From the NCBI GenBank assembly GCA_963755815.1, contig CAVWLF010000018.1, positions 57,399 through 121,398 of the forward strand: a stretch of 64,000 bases of DNA, in the 5' to 3' direction. Positions 8,940-18,859 of this stretch are shown one piece after another. The DNA comes from Palsa-506 sp963755815. Lineage in GTDB: Bacteria; Actinomycetota; Actinomycetes; Streptosporangiales; Streptosporangiaceae. Every line of letters begins with the position of its first letter. The first letter of the stretch is position 1. The notes under the pieces were generated by a model, which ran no database searches, had not been told where the DNA came from, and saw only the letters and a program-made list of their open reading frames with translations. Made by a program: the position numbers and the translations under genes.

Positions 8940-11900
8940 ATGTATTTCGGCAGCCAGCCCCGATGGCAGCAGGTGACGGCGCTCGTCAGCCTGAGCGCGG
9001 GCGGCGCCATAGCGGGATTCTCCTTCGTCCCGAGAACAGCAGCCGACCTGGCATCACCGACGGCCGTGCCGATTCACCTGCTGGCGCTGCAGCACTCAGC
9101 GCCGGCCGGCGCCGGCCGACGACCAGCTGCTGCGCTCGGCCATCGTCAACGTCGCCCATTACTACCTCCGGATGGCCAGGAGCCAGACTCCGGCCGAGAT
9201 AGCGGCCATCATCTGGCAGAACGACAGCGTGGACGGCGTCGATCACGGCGAGTCGTGCGCGGCCTTCGCCAGCCTGACCCTCGAGCTAGCATCGCAGGCC
9301 GTTGGCCAGCAAAGCTGGGTGACCGGCGGCACGTCCTACCCGTGGCCGCTGCATAAGTGGGTCGATGCGCGCGTCGACCAGAATCCGGACTCCCCCGGCG
9401 TTATCTCCATCCGCCAGGACGCCGAGGACCATGGCCGCTGGCACCCGCTGAGCGATGGATATCAGCCGCAGCCCGGCGACTGGGTGCTATTTCATAACCA
9501 CGTCGAGGTCGTCACGAAGTATGCCCACGGGGTCCTGCACACCGTCGGCGGAGATTCCCTGCCAAATTTCTCCGTCAACGCGCACGAATATCGTGAGCCG
9601 CTGGATTACCAGGGTGTCGTCGGATTCGTCAACAACGGAACGGTGTCCGGCACCGCAAGCCAGCCGCCGCACGGGAGTGAGCATGGCTCGGGCGGTCATC
9701 GGGTCTCCGGCGGTCATCGGGGCTCAGCCGGTCATCAGGCGCAGGAGGTAGCCGCCACCGGGCTGGCCGCCATCCCGGGTGCGCCGGCCGCCGGCTCGGC
9801 TGAGACGGCCCCGGCGCGGCGGCGGGGCAAGGCGGCCATTCCGGCCATGCCGGTACCCACGGCGGGCCCGGGCCAGGACGGGCGGCCGGAGCCGCGCCCG
9901 TCCCGGCCGGGACACGAACCTGCTGGCCAGGCGCCGCATGGGCCAGGTCACGCCGGTTCCGGTCACGATGTGTCCGGCCACGATGTGTCCGGCCACCATG
10001 GTTCTGGACACGATGGTGCCGGCCACCATGGTGCCGGCCACCATGGTGCCGGCCACGATGGTGCCGGCCACGGCGGTCCTGGACACGGCGGTTCCGGACA
10101 CGATGGTGCCGGCCACGGCGGTCCTGGACACGGCGGTTCCGGACACGATGGTGCCGGCCACGGCGGTTCCGGACACGATGGTGCCGGCCACGGCGGTTCC
10201 GGACACGGCGGTTCCTGGCCCAGTGGTACCGGCCAGACCGGGCCGGGAACGAAGCCGGGACATGCCCACGCGGGAGCGCCCGCTCCGGCCCAGGCGGAAG
10301 CGCTGGGCGCGGCCGCCATCCCCGGACCGCCGGCGGCGGCGCCCAGCCCGCCCCCGGGTTCGACGGGACCGTCGCCCAGGTCGCACGGCAGGCACCACCC
10401 GGGGCCAGCCGCGACCTCGCCGGGCGCGGGCCCGGCGCCGGTGACCACCCCGGCACCGGCCGGACCTGCTCCGGCCGCAACCCCGGCACCGGCTCCTGCG
10501 CCGGCGCCTGCTCCAACGACGACGCCCGGACCGGTGACCACCCCGGCGGCCGCGGCCACGCCGTCGCCGTCCGTGCCGCCGCCGCAGGACATGTCCGCCC
10601 AGCAAGCGTTCATCGATGAAATCGCACCGGGCGCGATCGCGGCGCAACGCCAGTACGGCGTGCCCGCCGCAGTGACGATTGCCCAGGCCATTGACGAATC
10701 TGGATGGGGCCAGAGCAGCCTGGCCATCCGGGATCACAACCTCTTCGGAATCAAGGGCGCCGGGCCGGCCGGCAGCGATGTGCTGCCGACCCAGGAGTAT
10801 GCCGGCGGCCAGCCGGTGACGCGCATGGCGTCCTTCCGGGCGTACGACAATTTCGCGCAGAGCATCGAGGATCACGGCAAGCTGCTGGCGAGCAGCGGGT
10901 ACTACGGGCAGGCCATGGCGGAGCGTCAGGATCCGAATGCGTTCGCCAATGCCCTCACCGGCGTCTACGCGACTGATCCTGACTATGGCCCGAAGCTCGT
11001 CGGGCTCATGCAGACGTATGACCTGTACCGGTACGACGCTGCTAAGCCGACTGCGTCGCCCGGCACGGCGTCGCCGCACGGCGCATCGGTGCCCGGCCCC
11101 TCGGCCCCCGCTCCCAGCCCGGCCGCCAGCAAGTTGCCGCCGGCCACGACAACGCCCGACGACCCAGCGGTCCCCGGCCCGCCGGCCGCCGCGCCCAGCC
11201 CGGCTGCGAGCAAGTTGCCGCCGGCCACGACGACGCCCGATGACCCGGCGGTCCCCGGCCCGCCGGCCGCCGCCCCCAGCCCCGCCGCGAGCACTGTGCC
11301 GTCGGCCACGACGACAACGCCTCCGGATAGCGCGACGATCCCTGGCCCGGCGCTCGCCGCCGCCAGCGCCGCCCCGGGCAAAGCGCCGACGGCGGCCGCG
11401 GCGACACCGGCGCCCGGCGGGCAGTCCGATCCTGATCAGCCGACCCCCAGCGCGATGCCGTCTACCCAGACCGTGTCGGCGACGAGGCTGCCGGCCGGGG
11501 GCAAGGTCCAGCCGCGGAAGACCGCGGCGCGCCAGGCCCGTTCCGCGGCTGGCCGCTACCAGCAGCACATCCCGCAGTCCGTCACCGATGCCTTCATCAC
11601 GATTGCCAGGGCGCCCCTGATCCGCGCTGAGCCGCTTTACCGTGACGTGGCCAGTGACAGCGGCATCCGCTGGGAACTGCTCGCCGCCTGCGACTGGATG
11701 CAGTGCAAGGCACAGCCGCGCTACTCGCCGGTGCACGGCGAAAAGCTAGGCACCGTCAATCCTGACGGCACGGTCTACCGGACGAAGTCGGCGGCGCTCG
11801 AGCAGTGCGCCGACGACCTGATGGATCTGGCCCGGGAGGTTTACCAGATCGACCTCGCCGCGCCGGGCGATCTCTCGGTCCGCGACCTGGCCAACGTCTT

Positions 11901-12114
11901 CGCGGCATTCCGGTGGGGCGGGCTGCTCAGGCTGCACCACACCTCGGCCATGGAATTCCCGTACTCCGTGGCTGGCCTGACCGCTCAGCACCTGCATATG
12001 CGCTGGCCGGACATCTCCGATCCGAATGCGCCGGATAAGCCGGGTACGCGATTCCGCTCGCCCTTCGGGGCCGTGCCCGTGGTGCTGGCCCTCAAATACC
12101 CGGCCACCGTCTAG
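8940..12114 (+). CDS. Giant modular peptidoglycan hydrolase: CHAP-like, His/Gly repeat, glucosaminidase, C-terminal lysozyme-like domain (frameshifted near the N-terminus)
   Basis: About 1057 residues if repaired. The ATG at 8940 has AGGAGAGG upstream and starts a hydrophobic export segment, but the frame shifts by one base near 9107-9117 in a GCC/GGC run. Removing one base joins it to the long frame that carries all domains (its first Met is at 9172). Order: a CHAP/NlpC-like domain with GESCAAFAS (Cys) and FHNHVEVV (His), a Gly/His/Asp repeat, a Pro/Ala linker, a glucosaminidase (LYZ2/FlgJ-like) domain (about 10600-11040: QAIDESGWGQSSLA, NLFGIKG), three repeated Pro/Ala/Thr linkers, then a C-terminal domain that may be transglycosylase-like. 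It is likely secreted and acts on the cell wall. The frameshift may be real or an error. Confidence 0.8.
9949..10215 (+). repeat. Tandem repeat encoding a Gly/His/Asp-rich tract
   Basis: Short near-identical modules alternate between GGCCACGATGGTGCC and GGACACGGCGGTTCC types and encode runs such as GHDGAGHGGSGH. The histidine every five residues or so makes a metal-binding or pH-sensitive linker plausible. Copy number is likely to vary between strains because the units are almost identical. Confidence 0.9.
11100..11310 (+). repeat. Pro/Ala/Thr linker repeats in the peptidoglycan hydrolase
   Basis: Three imperfect units of about 27 residues (LPPATTTPDDPAVPGPPAAA type) lie between the glucosaminidase and the C-terminal domain. 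Low-complexity linkers of this kind commonly span the cell wall between catalytic modules. Confidence 0.85.
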
Positions 12115-12149
12115 GCATCTGGGCCAAGCACAGAAAGCAGGTGGACTAC

Positions 12150-13217
12150 GTGTTTCGTTTCTTGCTCTTGCTGCTGGGCACGCTCACCGCGAGCCGCCCG
12201 GCCCGGCGGGACGCAGCGGCGAGCTCAGCGAACGGGCCGTACGGAATGACCGAACCGGGCGCCGTGCGGATGGACCCGAACGGGCCCGCCAGCGGTACCG
12301 CCTGGCCGGGGAGCACGGCGCCGCTGCCGCCATGGCGGGTTCCGGCGGACGACCGCGGAGGCCCGCCGGGTCATGGCGGACCGCCGGGCGGCTCCGGCCC
12401 GCGCCGGCGGCGCCGCATCCCGCGCTGGGTGACCAGGACCGCCGTCCTGGTCGCGGTGGCCCTGATCTTCCGCCGGGCGGTCGCGGCCCTGGCCCTGATC
12501 GCGCTCTCGGGCGCCCTGCATCTGGTCGGCATCAACGCCCATCTGCCCAGGATCAGGCTGGCCTGGCCGTGGCAGACGATCAGCGCGGGCAGCACGACCA
12601 GCACCGATCTGGGCCCGTGGGTGCTGCAGAAGATCGAGGGGATCTCCAGGCCGGCGCTCGGGCAGGCGAACTTCAGTTTCGTATTCACCCGCAAGGTGTC
12701 CAGGAATATCGGCCCGTGGCCGTGCTGGTATGCCGGCACCTTCTATGCCGTGGGCCATGCTTCCGCCACTGTCGATCTCAATCCTGGCCCAGCCTGGTGG
12801 ACCGCGGCCGCGGGCCATTACCGGCTGCGGGTACTGAGCCGCCCCGCGGTGGGCAAGCCCGGCCACGTGACGGTCGCCATGGTGCTGCCGCGCCCGCAGC
12901 TCCCGCAGTCCGTGCACGACGTGACCATCGACAACATCCCGTCGAAGCCGGTCGACACGCAGCACAGCTGGACCTATCCGGGCTTCGGCTGCGGTGTACT
13001 GCTGCGGCCGCAGTTTCAGGCGTCAGTGCTCTATGCCCAGGCTCAGCAAATCGCGTTCTATAAGTCTCAGCACGCCCCGCAGGTGACTGGCCCGCTGGTC
13101 AGCACCGCCGAGCGCGAAGCGGCGGAAACCATTCGAGACAATTTCATTCAGCCGACGGTGAATGCGTTCGGTTATACGCTGGATCGCTTTACCATTCGCT
13201 GGGCCCCCGCATCGTGA
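12150..13217 (+). CDS. Membrane protein of unknown function with exported C-terminal domain
   Basis: About 355 residues. The frame opens at GTG 12141, but the GTG at 12150 has AGGTGG at proper spacing and is preferred. A hydrophobic N-terminus is followed by a Pro/Gly-rich cytoplasmic stretch, an Arg cluster (GPRRRRRIPRW), and one or two membrane segments (about 100-130). The rest is an exported domain with conserved-looking Cys/Trp residues (GPWPCWYAG and TYPGFGCGVLL). No family is recognised. It follows the peptidoglycan hydrolase by 35 bases on the same strand, so the three genes probably form one operon and may form a surface complex. Confidence 0.75.
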   Translation: MFRFLLLLLGTLTASRPARRDAAASSANGPYGMTEPGAVRMDPNGPASGTAWPGSTAPLPPWRVPADDRGGPPGHGGPPGGSGPRRRRRIPRWVTRTAVLVAVALIFRRAVAALALIALSGALHLVGINAHLPRIRLAWPWQTISAGSTTSTDLGPWVLQKIEGISRPALGQANFSFVFTRKVSRNIGPWPCWYAGTFYAVGHASATVDLNPGPAWWTAAAGHYRLRVLSRPAVGKPGHVTVAMVLPRPQLPQSVHDVTIDNIPSKPVDTQHSWTYPGFGCGVLLRPQFQASVLYAQAQQIAFYKSQHAPQVTGPLVSTAEREAAETIRDNFIQPTVNAFGYTLDRFTIRWAPAS

Positions 13218-13242
13218 CTGGTACCGCGCCCCGGCCGGAAGC

Positions 13243-14040
13243 TCAGGGCGGCCCGAAATGCCTGGCGCTCGGGTAGCCCTGGCCGCCATCGACCACGATG
13301 TTGGCCCCGGTGATCCAGGAGGCGCGGCGCGAGAGCAGGAAGGCGACAACGTCGGCCACCTCCTCCGGACGGCCAAGGCGGCCCAGCGGGAACTGGCTGC
13401 CGAGGAAGGCGGCGAACGCCTCCGGCCGATCCTGGCTGAACGTCTCCCAGGAGCCGCCCGGAAACAGGATCGAGCCCGGGCTCACCGCGTTCACCCGGAT
13501 GCCCCAGGGCGCCAGCTCGGCGGCGGCGGTCGCGGCCAGGTGGATTTCGGCCGCCTTGGCCACTGCATACGTGGTTCGCGGTGCCGGGCGCATGCCGGTG
13601 ATCGAGGAGATGATCACGACGGCGGCGCCGTCCGCGGCGCGCAGGTAGGGCAGCCCGGCCCGGATCAGCTCGGCGGCATGCCCGGCATTGAGCGCGAACG
13701 TGGCCGCGAAATCACCGGGCGCGGAATCGGCCAGGTTCGCGCCGACGGTGCCGCCGGCGTTGGCGACCAGGTGATCCAGGCCGCCGATCGCGGCCGCGAT
13801 GTCGCTGACCGCGCCGCCCAGCGCCGGGGTGTCGGTGACGTCCGCTGCCGCCGTGACGACCGGCACGCCGTGACGGGCCAGGCGGCCGGCCGCCGACGCC
13901 AGCCCGGCGGCGCCGCGGGCGACCAGCCCGACGGCGGCCCCCTCGGCGGCGAGCGCGTCGGCCACTGCGAAGCCGATCCCGCGGCTGGCCCCGGTGATCA
14001 GCACGCGAGATCCGCGCAGGCCAAGTTCCACGGGCAGCAC
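13243..14040 (-). CDS. Short-chain dehydrogenase/reductase (SDR)
   Basis: Classical NAD(P)-dependent oxidoreductase of 265 residues. Shown by the cofactor motif TGASRGIG (about 17-24), the structural NAG in VANAGG, the catalytic Ser of ISSITG and YxxxK in YAVAK, and the C-terminal TGANIVVDGG. It is convergent with the membrane-protein gene and 26 bases from it. The GTG at 14040 is taken as start; a GTG nine bases further in is possible. Substrate is not predictable. Confidence 0.92.
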   Translation of the reverse strand: MLPVELGLRGSRVLITGASRGIGFAVADALAAEGAAVGLVARGAAGLASAAGRLARHGVPVVTAAADVTDTPALGGAVSDIAAAIGGLDHLVANAGGTVGANLADSAPGDFAATFALNAGHAAELIRAGLPYLRAADGAAVVIISSITGMRPAPRTTYAVAKAAEIHLAATAAAELAPWGIRVNAVSPGSILFPGGSWETFSQDRPEAFAAFLGSQFPLGRLGRPEEVADVVAFLLSRRASWITGANIVVDGGQGYPSARHFGPP

Positions 14041-14110
14041 GCTACTGCAGCTATTCAGGCGTGAGACAGCTGGCCCGGAGGCCCGCAGTCAGGTGGCAGG
14101 CTTGTGATCT

Positions 14111-14729
14111 TCATCTGGCCGCGGCGGGCTTCCGCCACAGGTCAGTGATCGGCACTCCGAGGCCGGCCAGCATCCGGCGCAGCAGCGGGAGCGAAAGGCC
14201 GACGACATTGCCCGGGTCACCGTCGATGCCCTCGATGAACGGCGCGCCCAGTCCGTCGATGCTGAACCCGCCGGCCATGGCCATCGGCTCGCCGCTGGCC
14301 ACGTACGCCGCTAGCTCGGTTTCGCTGAGCGTGCCGAAGCGCACCTTGGTGCCGGCCACGGCACGCATCCGGCGGCCGCCGCCCGCCTCGATCAGGCAGT
14401 GACCGGTAAACAGCGTCGCTTCCCGCCCGGACAGCCGCCGCCACAGGCCGGCCGCGGCCTCGGCCGAGGCCGGCTTGCCAAAGGTCATCTCGTCCAGGTC
14501 CAGTAGCGAGTCACAGCCGAGTACCAGCGCATCCGGCCGCCGGGCGGCCACGGCCGAGGCCTTGCGCTCGGCCAGCACGGCCACGAGAGCGGCCGTGCCC
14601 AGGTGATCGTCGGCCGTCTCGTCGACGCCGCTGACCACTACCTCGGGATCTATGCCGGCGTCCCGTAGCAGGCGCAGCCGGCCAGGCCGACGACGAAGCC
14701 AGCACAAGCGCGGGCCCGGCGCGTTCCAT
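14111..14729 (-). pseudogene. maf: Maf-type nucleotide pyrophosphatase, frameshifted in the first motif
   Basis: Maf/YhdE family enzymes hydrolyse non-canonical nucleoside triphosphates. The ATG at 14729 opens MERAGPALVLASSS, the Maf N-terminus, but the frame breaks after it. The remaining 190 residues (GRLRLLRDAGIDPEV, then LGCDSLLD, the catalytic-type Asp) read in another frame. Deleting one base of the CC at 14687-14688 restores the motif SSSPGRLRLLRDAG. As given, the gene is disrupted. A sequencing indel in a C run is as likely as a real mutation. Confidence 0.85.
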
Positions 14730-14889
14730 CACCCGGACAGGGTAACAACGCCCGCCGCGGCTACCCGGCCGGTGCGTCCCGCCCGCTGGCGAGCATGCCC
14801 GCCGGCCCGGCCCGAGCGGCGGCGGATGCCGGCCCAGGGCAAACGGGACTAACTGCGCTGATGCTTATCTCGGCGGGAAGTTCACCCCG

Positions 14890-15888
14890 GTGGACGGCAC
14901 CAAGGTCGCCAACATCGCCGAGGTCAGCACCTCGACCGGCGCCGTGGTCACGGCCTTCGGGCACACCGCGAACGGCCAGGTCGAGACGCTGCTCGGGGTC
15001 GGCGGGCACATCCTGGCCGGCGGGTACTACACCACCATCAATGGCAGCGGCAACAAGTACATGACCAGCCTGAACCCCGCCACGGGCAAGGACGACGGGT
15101 TCGTCAGCCTGAATATCTCCGGGGACTACCAGTTCGCCGGCGTTTCCAGCAACGGCACCCGGGTGTTCAACCAGTCGCTCAGCCATGGCGGCACGCTGGA
15201 CCTGGTGATGGGCGGCTTCACCTCCGTGGGCGGCCAGGCCCGGCAGCAGATCTTCATGCTCAACCTGGCCACCAGCCCGGCCTCGGTGACCGCGTGGACC
15301 TCGCCGGAATGGGACGGCAGCCAGGGCGAGGCCACCCCGGCCAGCCCGACCACGGGATACCCGTACCAGTGCGCCGGCGTGGAGCCGTTCTACATCCAGG
15401 CCGCGGCCTGGTCGCCCACCGATTCGACGATCTACATCGGCACCACCGGCTACCACCCGAACAACTGGCCGGTCGGGGCGTCGCCGCGTAACGGGCTGTG
15501 CGACGCCGCCGCCGCGTTCCCGGCCACCCAGGGCACGGTCCTGCAAACCTGGGTCAACTACACCGGCTGCGACTCGCTGTACTCGGCGGCCGCCGACGCC
15601 AGCACCGCCTACTTCGGCGGGCACGAGCGGTGGTCATCCAACCCCGATGACTGCGACGGCCAAGGACCCGGGGTGCCCGCCGCGCCGGGCATGGAAGGAC
15701 TGGCCCCGGCCACCGGCGTGCTCACCTTCAACCCGACCCGCGGCCGCGGGCTGGGCGCCGACGACATGCTCATCACCAGCGCCGGGCTGTGGATCGCCAG
15801 CGACAACCTGAACAACACCAGCCAGTGCGCGGGCAAGTCAGGTCACGCGGGCATCTGCTTCCTGCCCTACTCCTGGCCGGCGGCCTGA
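14890..15888 (+). pseudogene. C-terminal part of a secreted beta-propeller-like protein, 5'-truncated
   Basis: The 332-residue frame shows repeated blade-like segments (ILAGGYYTTINGSG, VMGGFTSVGGQ, IYIGTTGYHPN), resembling delta-60/propeller proteins that usually carry a signal peptide. Homologous-looking codons continue upstream of the GTG at 14890 (AYLGGKFTPVDG), but no start or signal sequence lies between the in-frame stop at 14743 and 14890. The gene therefore appears to have lost its 5' end, perhaps by deletion next to maf. Four cysteines near the C-terminus suit an exported protein. Confidence 0.65.
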
Positions 15889-15930
15889 GGCGAGCGCAGG
15901 ACCCGCGGGATGCTGCGGCCGGCGCTCGCC

Positions 15931-16188
15931 TCAGGCTCCGCCCGGCCCGGGCGGGGCGTAGGCGGCGAGCCAGGCGCGGCCCTCCGCCGTGATCCGGTAC
16001 TTGCCCAGGCTGGCCGCCGGGGTCCGCTCGGCCAGGCCCTGCCCGGCCAGGCTGCGCACCGTCGCCTCGGCATCCGCCGAGTGCATGCCCAGGTCGGAGA
16101 GGGCATGAGACAGCTCAAGGCTCGTCATCGGGTGGTTGTCCCGGAGGGCTGACAGCGCCAGGACCTCTCCGGCGGTCAGGGCCAGCAT
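15931..16188 (-). CDS. Small winged-helix protein
   Basis: 85 residues from the ATG at 16188, which has GGAGG about ten bases upstream (the open frame starts at 16230). LTAGEVLALSALRDNHPMTSLE and SLAGQGLAERTP resemble a compact winged-helix domain of the PadR/MarR type, ending in KYRITAEGRAWLAAY. There is no effector domain. It may be a small DNA-binding regulator; its target is unknown. It is convergent with the propeller fragment. Confidence 0.65.
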   Translation of the reverse strand: MLALTAGEVLALSALRDNHPMTSLELSHALSDLGMHSADAEATVRSLAGQGLAERTPAASLGKYRITAEGRAWLAAYAPPGPGGA

Positions 16189-16316
16189 GTTCCGATTATC
16201 CTCCAGCCGGGCCGCGCGGGCCGCCGGCATCGTCCGGCCGCGCGGGGCGTGCCAGTAGCCTCAGACTTCCAGCCCAGCATGCTCGCACGTCCGCTGCTAT
16301 GCACGAAGGAGCACAG

Positions 16317-16661
16317 ATGGATCAAGACCGGGCCAAAGAGCTACTGCTTGCCGCACGAGCCGAGGTACAGAAGTCGCTGAATTACACCGAGCGCTCCGGC
16401 CGCGATGACCGCGCAACCGAACTCGAGACCGGGGACATCGCCGATCCCGCCCAGTCGCTGACCGCCGAGGGCATGGACGACGCCATCGCGGCCAGCCTGC
16501 GGGACCGCCTGGACGCGCTGGACCGCGCCGAGCAGCGGCTCGCCGACGGTACCTACGGGCGATCCATCCGCAGCGGGCTGCCCATCCCGGACGAGCGGCT
16601 GGAAGCCGACCCCGCGGCCGAACTCACCATCGAGGAAGCCAGGCAGGACGAAGCCCGGTAG
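16317..16661 (+). CDS. DksA/TraR-like protein lacking all zinc-finger cysteines
   Basis: 114 residues. An N-terminal helical hairpin (ELLLAARAEVQKSL to RLDALDRAEQRLADG) is followed by the family signature GTYGRSIRSGLPIPDERLEA. In ordinary DksA/TraR proteins this reads YGRC..CG.PIP and is followed by a second Cys pair. Here all four Cys positions are Ser, Ser, Thr and Glu. The ATG at 16317 follows AAGGAG; an upstream ATG at 16299 lacks a site. Loss of zinc binding may still leave the coiled coil able to enter the RNA polymerase channel. Function is inferred from fold only. Confidence 0.8.
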   Translation: MDQDRAKELLLAARAEVQKSLNYTERSGRDDRATELETGDIADPAQSLTAEGMDDAIAASLRDRLDALDRAEQRLADGTYGRSIRSGLPIPDERLEADPAAELTIEEARQDEAR

Positions 16662-16677
16662 CAATAAGCGCGGCCGG

Positions 16678-18081
16678 TCATGCGGGCCTAACCGCCCGCG
16701 CCAGTTCGCGCAACGGCACCTCGTATGACTGGGCGTAGGTCGGGAACGGGTGCACGACGTCCGCCAGCACCTCCAGCGGCACCCGGGCCCGGATCGCGAC
16801 GGCTGCCTCGCAGATCCAGTCGTCCGCCCGCGGGCCGACCGCGGCCGCGCCGATGAGGACGCCGCGCGCCCGGTCGGCGGTCAGCACCAGCCGGCCGGCC
16901 GCCGCCCGGTCCGCCGCCCCGTCCGTCGCCGCACGCGCCATCTGCGCCACGTCAGCGGTCGCGGTCAGCACGTCGGTCCCGGCCTCGCGCGCCTGCGCCT
17001 CGGTCAGCCCGACGCTGGCCAGCGGAGGCTCGGTGTAGACGATCCGCGGAATCGCGCGGTAGTCCGCCGCCCGGCTGCCGCCGAGCAGGTTCTCCGTCAC
17101 CACCCGCGCCTGATAATTCGCGCCGTGCGTATACGGCGCGATCCCGGTGACGTCGCCGGCCGCCCACACGTGCTCCTGGCCTTCCACCCGGCAGTGGTCG
17201 TCCACGCGCAGCGCGCCTCCCTCCCCCGGCCGGACGCCGATAGCCGCCAGGCCCAGCCCGTCGGTCGCCGGAGCCCGCCCCACGGCGAGGATTACCCGGG
17301 CCGCCTCGACCGCGGTCCCGTCGGACAGCAGCGCCCGGGCCGGCCGGCTGGCGGTGGCGGCCAGGCCCGTGACGCTGACCCCGAGCCGGACATCGACGCC
17401 GCTGCCGCGCAGCACGGCCGCCAGGTCGGCGGCGATCCGGGCATCCTCGTGGCCGGCCAGCTGGCCCGCGGACTCCACCAGGGTCACCGGTACCCCGAAG
17501 CCGGCGTACGCCTGGGCCAGCTCGCAGCCCACCGCGCCGCCGCCCAGGACGAGGAGCGACGCTGGGCACTCGGCCGCGGACAGGGCCTGATCACTCGTCC
17601 AGGCCGGCACCGTGTCAAGACCATCGAGCGAGGGAATGACCGGCCCGGAGCCGGTCGCCACGACCAGATCGCGGTATCCGATCTCCCTGGCCCCGGACAC
17701 GACAACTCCAGGGCCAGCAATACGGCCGGCCCCGCGCACCAGCGAGACCCCGCGATTGACGATGCTCCCGGCCGCGTCACGGTCATCCCGGCCATGGGAA
17801 AGCTCATCCCGCCGGCGGACCGCGGCGCCGAACGCCAGCCGATCCGGATCGAGTCCGGGCGCCGCCGACGCGCCGCCCAGCTGGCCGAGGTGACGAGCCT
17901 GGGCCCGGGCCTGGGCACTGCGCAGCATCGCCTTGCTCGGGATGCACGCCACGTACGGGCATTCGCCGCCGACGCGAAGCTTCTCAAGCAGCGCTACCGT
18001 GCCGCCCTGGTCCGCTATCCCGCCCGCTACCCACTCACCGGCCGAGCCCGCGCCGAGCACCACCACGTCGAAGACCTGCAT
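16678..18081 (-). CDS. Class I pyridine nucleotide-disulfide oxidoreductase (dihydrolipoamide dehydrogenase-like)
   Basis: FAD-dependent disulfide reductase of 467 residues. N-terminal FAD motif VVLGAGSAGEW, redox-active disulfide in GGECPYVACIPSK (the C-x4-C spacing is kept, though the usual TCLNVGC is changed), NAD(P) motif LVLGGGAVGCELA, the second FAD site VWAAGDVTG, and a dimer-domain motif HPFPTYAQ with the base His. No lipoamide-complex genes are adjacent, so the substrate may be a low-molecular-weight thiol or mercuric ion rather than lipoamide. It is convergent with the DksA-like gene. Confidence 0.88.
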   Translation of the reverse strand: MQVFDVVVLGAGSAGEWVAGGIADQGGTVALLEKLRVGGECPYVACIPSKAMLRSAQARAQARHLGQLGGASAAPGLDPDRLAFGAAVRRRDELSHGRDDRDAAGSIVNRGVSLVRGAGRIAGPGVVVSGAREIGYRDLVVATGSGPVIPSLDGLDTVPAWTSDQALSAAECPASLLVLGGGAVGCELAQAYAGFGVPVTLVESAGQLAGHEDARIAADLAAVLRGSGVDVRLGVSVTGLAATASRPARALLSDGTAVEAARVILAVGRAPATDGLGLAAIGVRPGEGGALRVDDHCRVEGQEHVWAAGDVTGIAPYTHGANYQARVVTENLLGGSRAADYRAIPRIVYTEPPLASVGLTEAQAREAGTDVLTATADVAQMARAATDGAADRAAAGRLVLTADRARGVLIGAAAVGPRADDWICEAAVAIRARVPLEVLADVVHPFPTYAQSYEVPLRELARAVRPA

Positions 18082-18190
18082 GCGCAGAAGGTACCGGTCG
18101 GGTTAGCCCGCCCGGAAGCGATGCCAGTCCGGCGCTCCGTGGCCGGCCTGGCCGCACCGCCTGATCGGCGGGTGGAAATGAGCGTATGTT

Positions 18191-18859
18191 GTGCCGATGA
18201 CGCCTGCCGTGGAGTCGATGGTCGCCGTGACGTACGTCCGGGATATCGATACCTCGCGCGCCTTCTATGAGCTGCTCGGCTTTCACGAGCATTCGGCCGG
18301 GAAGGCCGCCACCTCGGCGTGGGCGGCGCTGCATCACGGCGGGCATTCCGTGCTGCTGGCGTCGACCCGGCCGCGGCTCGACGTCCCGCGGCTGCCGCTG
18401 CTGTTCTACTTCTTCCTCGATGATCTCGATACCGTCACCGGCGTACTCGGCGCGGCCGGCGTGGAGGTTTCCCCGATGGGTCATCCTCCGCACGCGCTCG
18501 GCGGCGAGGTGAAGGTGCTCGACCCCGATGGCAACACCGTGCTGCTCGGCCAGCGGGAGAGATCCGCCTCCCAGCCGCTGGCCGCCGACGACGGGGCCGC
18601 TCCCCGGTTCTCCCTGCTGACGGAGGCCGCGGCCGTGGTGGAGGCCAGCGGCGGAACCACGGCCAGCTGCGAGGTCAGCAGCATCTACGGCCAGCCGTGC
18701 CGGAACAAGGCTGAGGTGAGCCTGGCCGATTCCGGCGGCGAAACGGCGTGGGCATGCCTGGCCCACGCGGACGAGATCCTCATGACGGTGCCCGGCGCGT
18801 TCATCGCGACCCCGGGTGACCAGGGGATCGCCGGATTCCTGTCCCGCCGCCACGGCTAG
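18191..18859 (+). CDS. VOC (glyoxalase/bleomycin resistance fold) protein with Cys-containing C-terminal extension
   Basis: 222 residues. Residues about 8-120 form a VOC domain (VAVTYVRDIDTSRAFYELLG to KVLDPDGNTVLLGQ). The C-terminal 90 residues are not part of the usual fold and include CEVSSIYGQPCRNKAEV and AWACLAHADEI, a possible Cys-rich metal site. GTG 18191 and ATG 18197 are both possible starts; no clear ribosome site is visible. Enzyme activity cannot be stated. Confidence 0.85.
   Translation: MPMTPAVESMVAVTYVRDIDTSRAFYELLGFHEHSAGKAATSAWAALHHGGHSVLLASTRPRLDVPRLPLLFYFFLDDLDTVTGVLGAAGVEVSPMGHPPHALGGEVKVLDPDGNTVLLGQRERSASQPLAADDGAAPRFSLLTEAAAVVEASGGTTASCEVSSIYGQPCRNKAEVSLADSGGETAWACLAHADEILMTVPGAFIATPGDQGIAGFLSRRHG

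Noticed and set aside
8940..9172. Programmed +1 frameshifting in the wall hydrolase
   Set aside because: No slippery stop or rare-codon context; the site is a GCC/GGC run like the other frameshift sites, so an indel is simpler.
9724..11736. 670-residue minus-strand ORF across the wall-hydrolase gene
   Set aside because: Arg/Gly-rich low complexity, mirrors the tandem repeats, and opposes a frame with clear domains. It is an antisense shadow typical of high-GC DNA.
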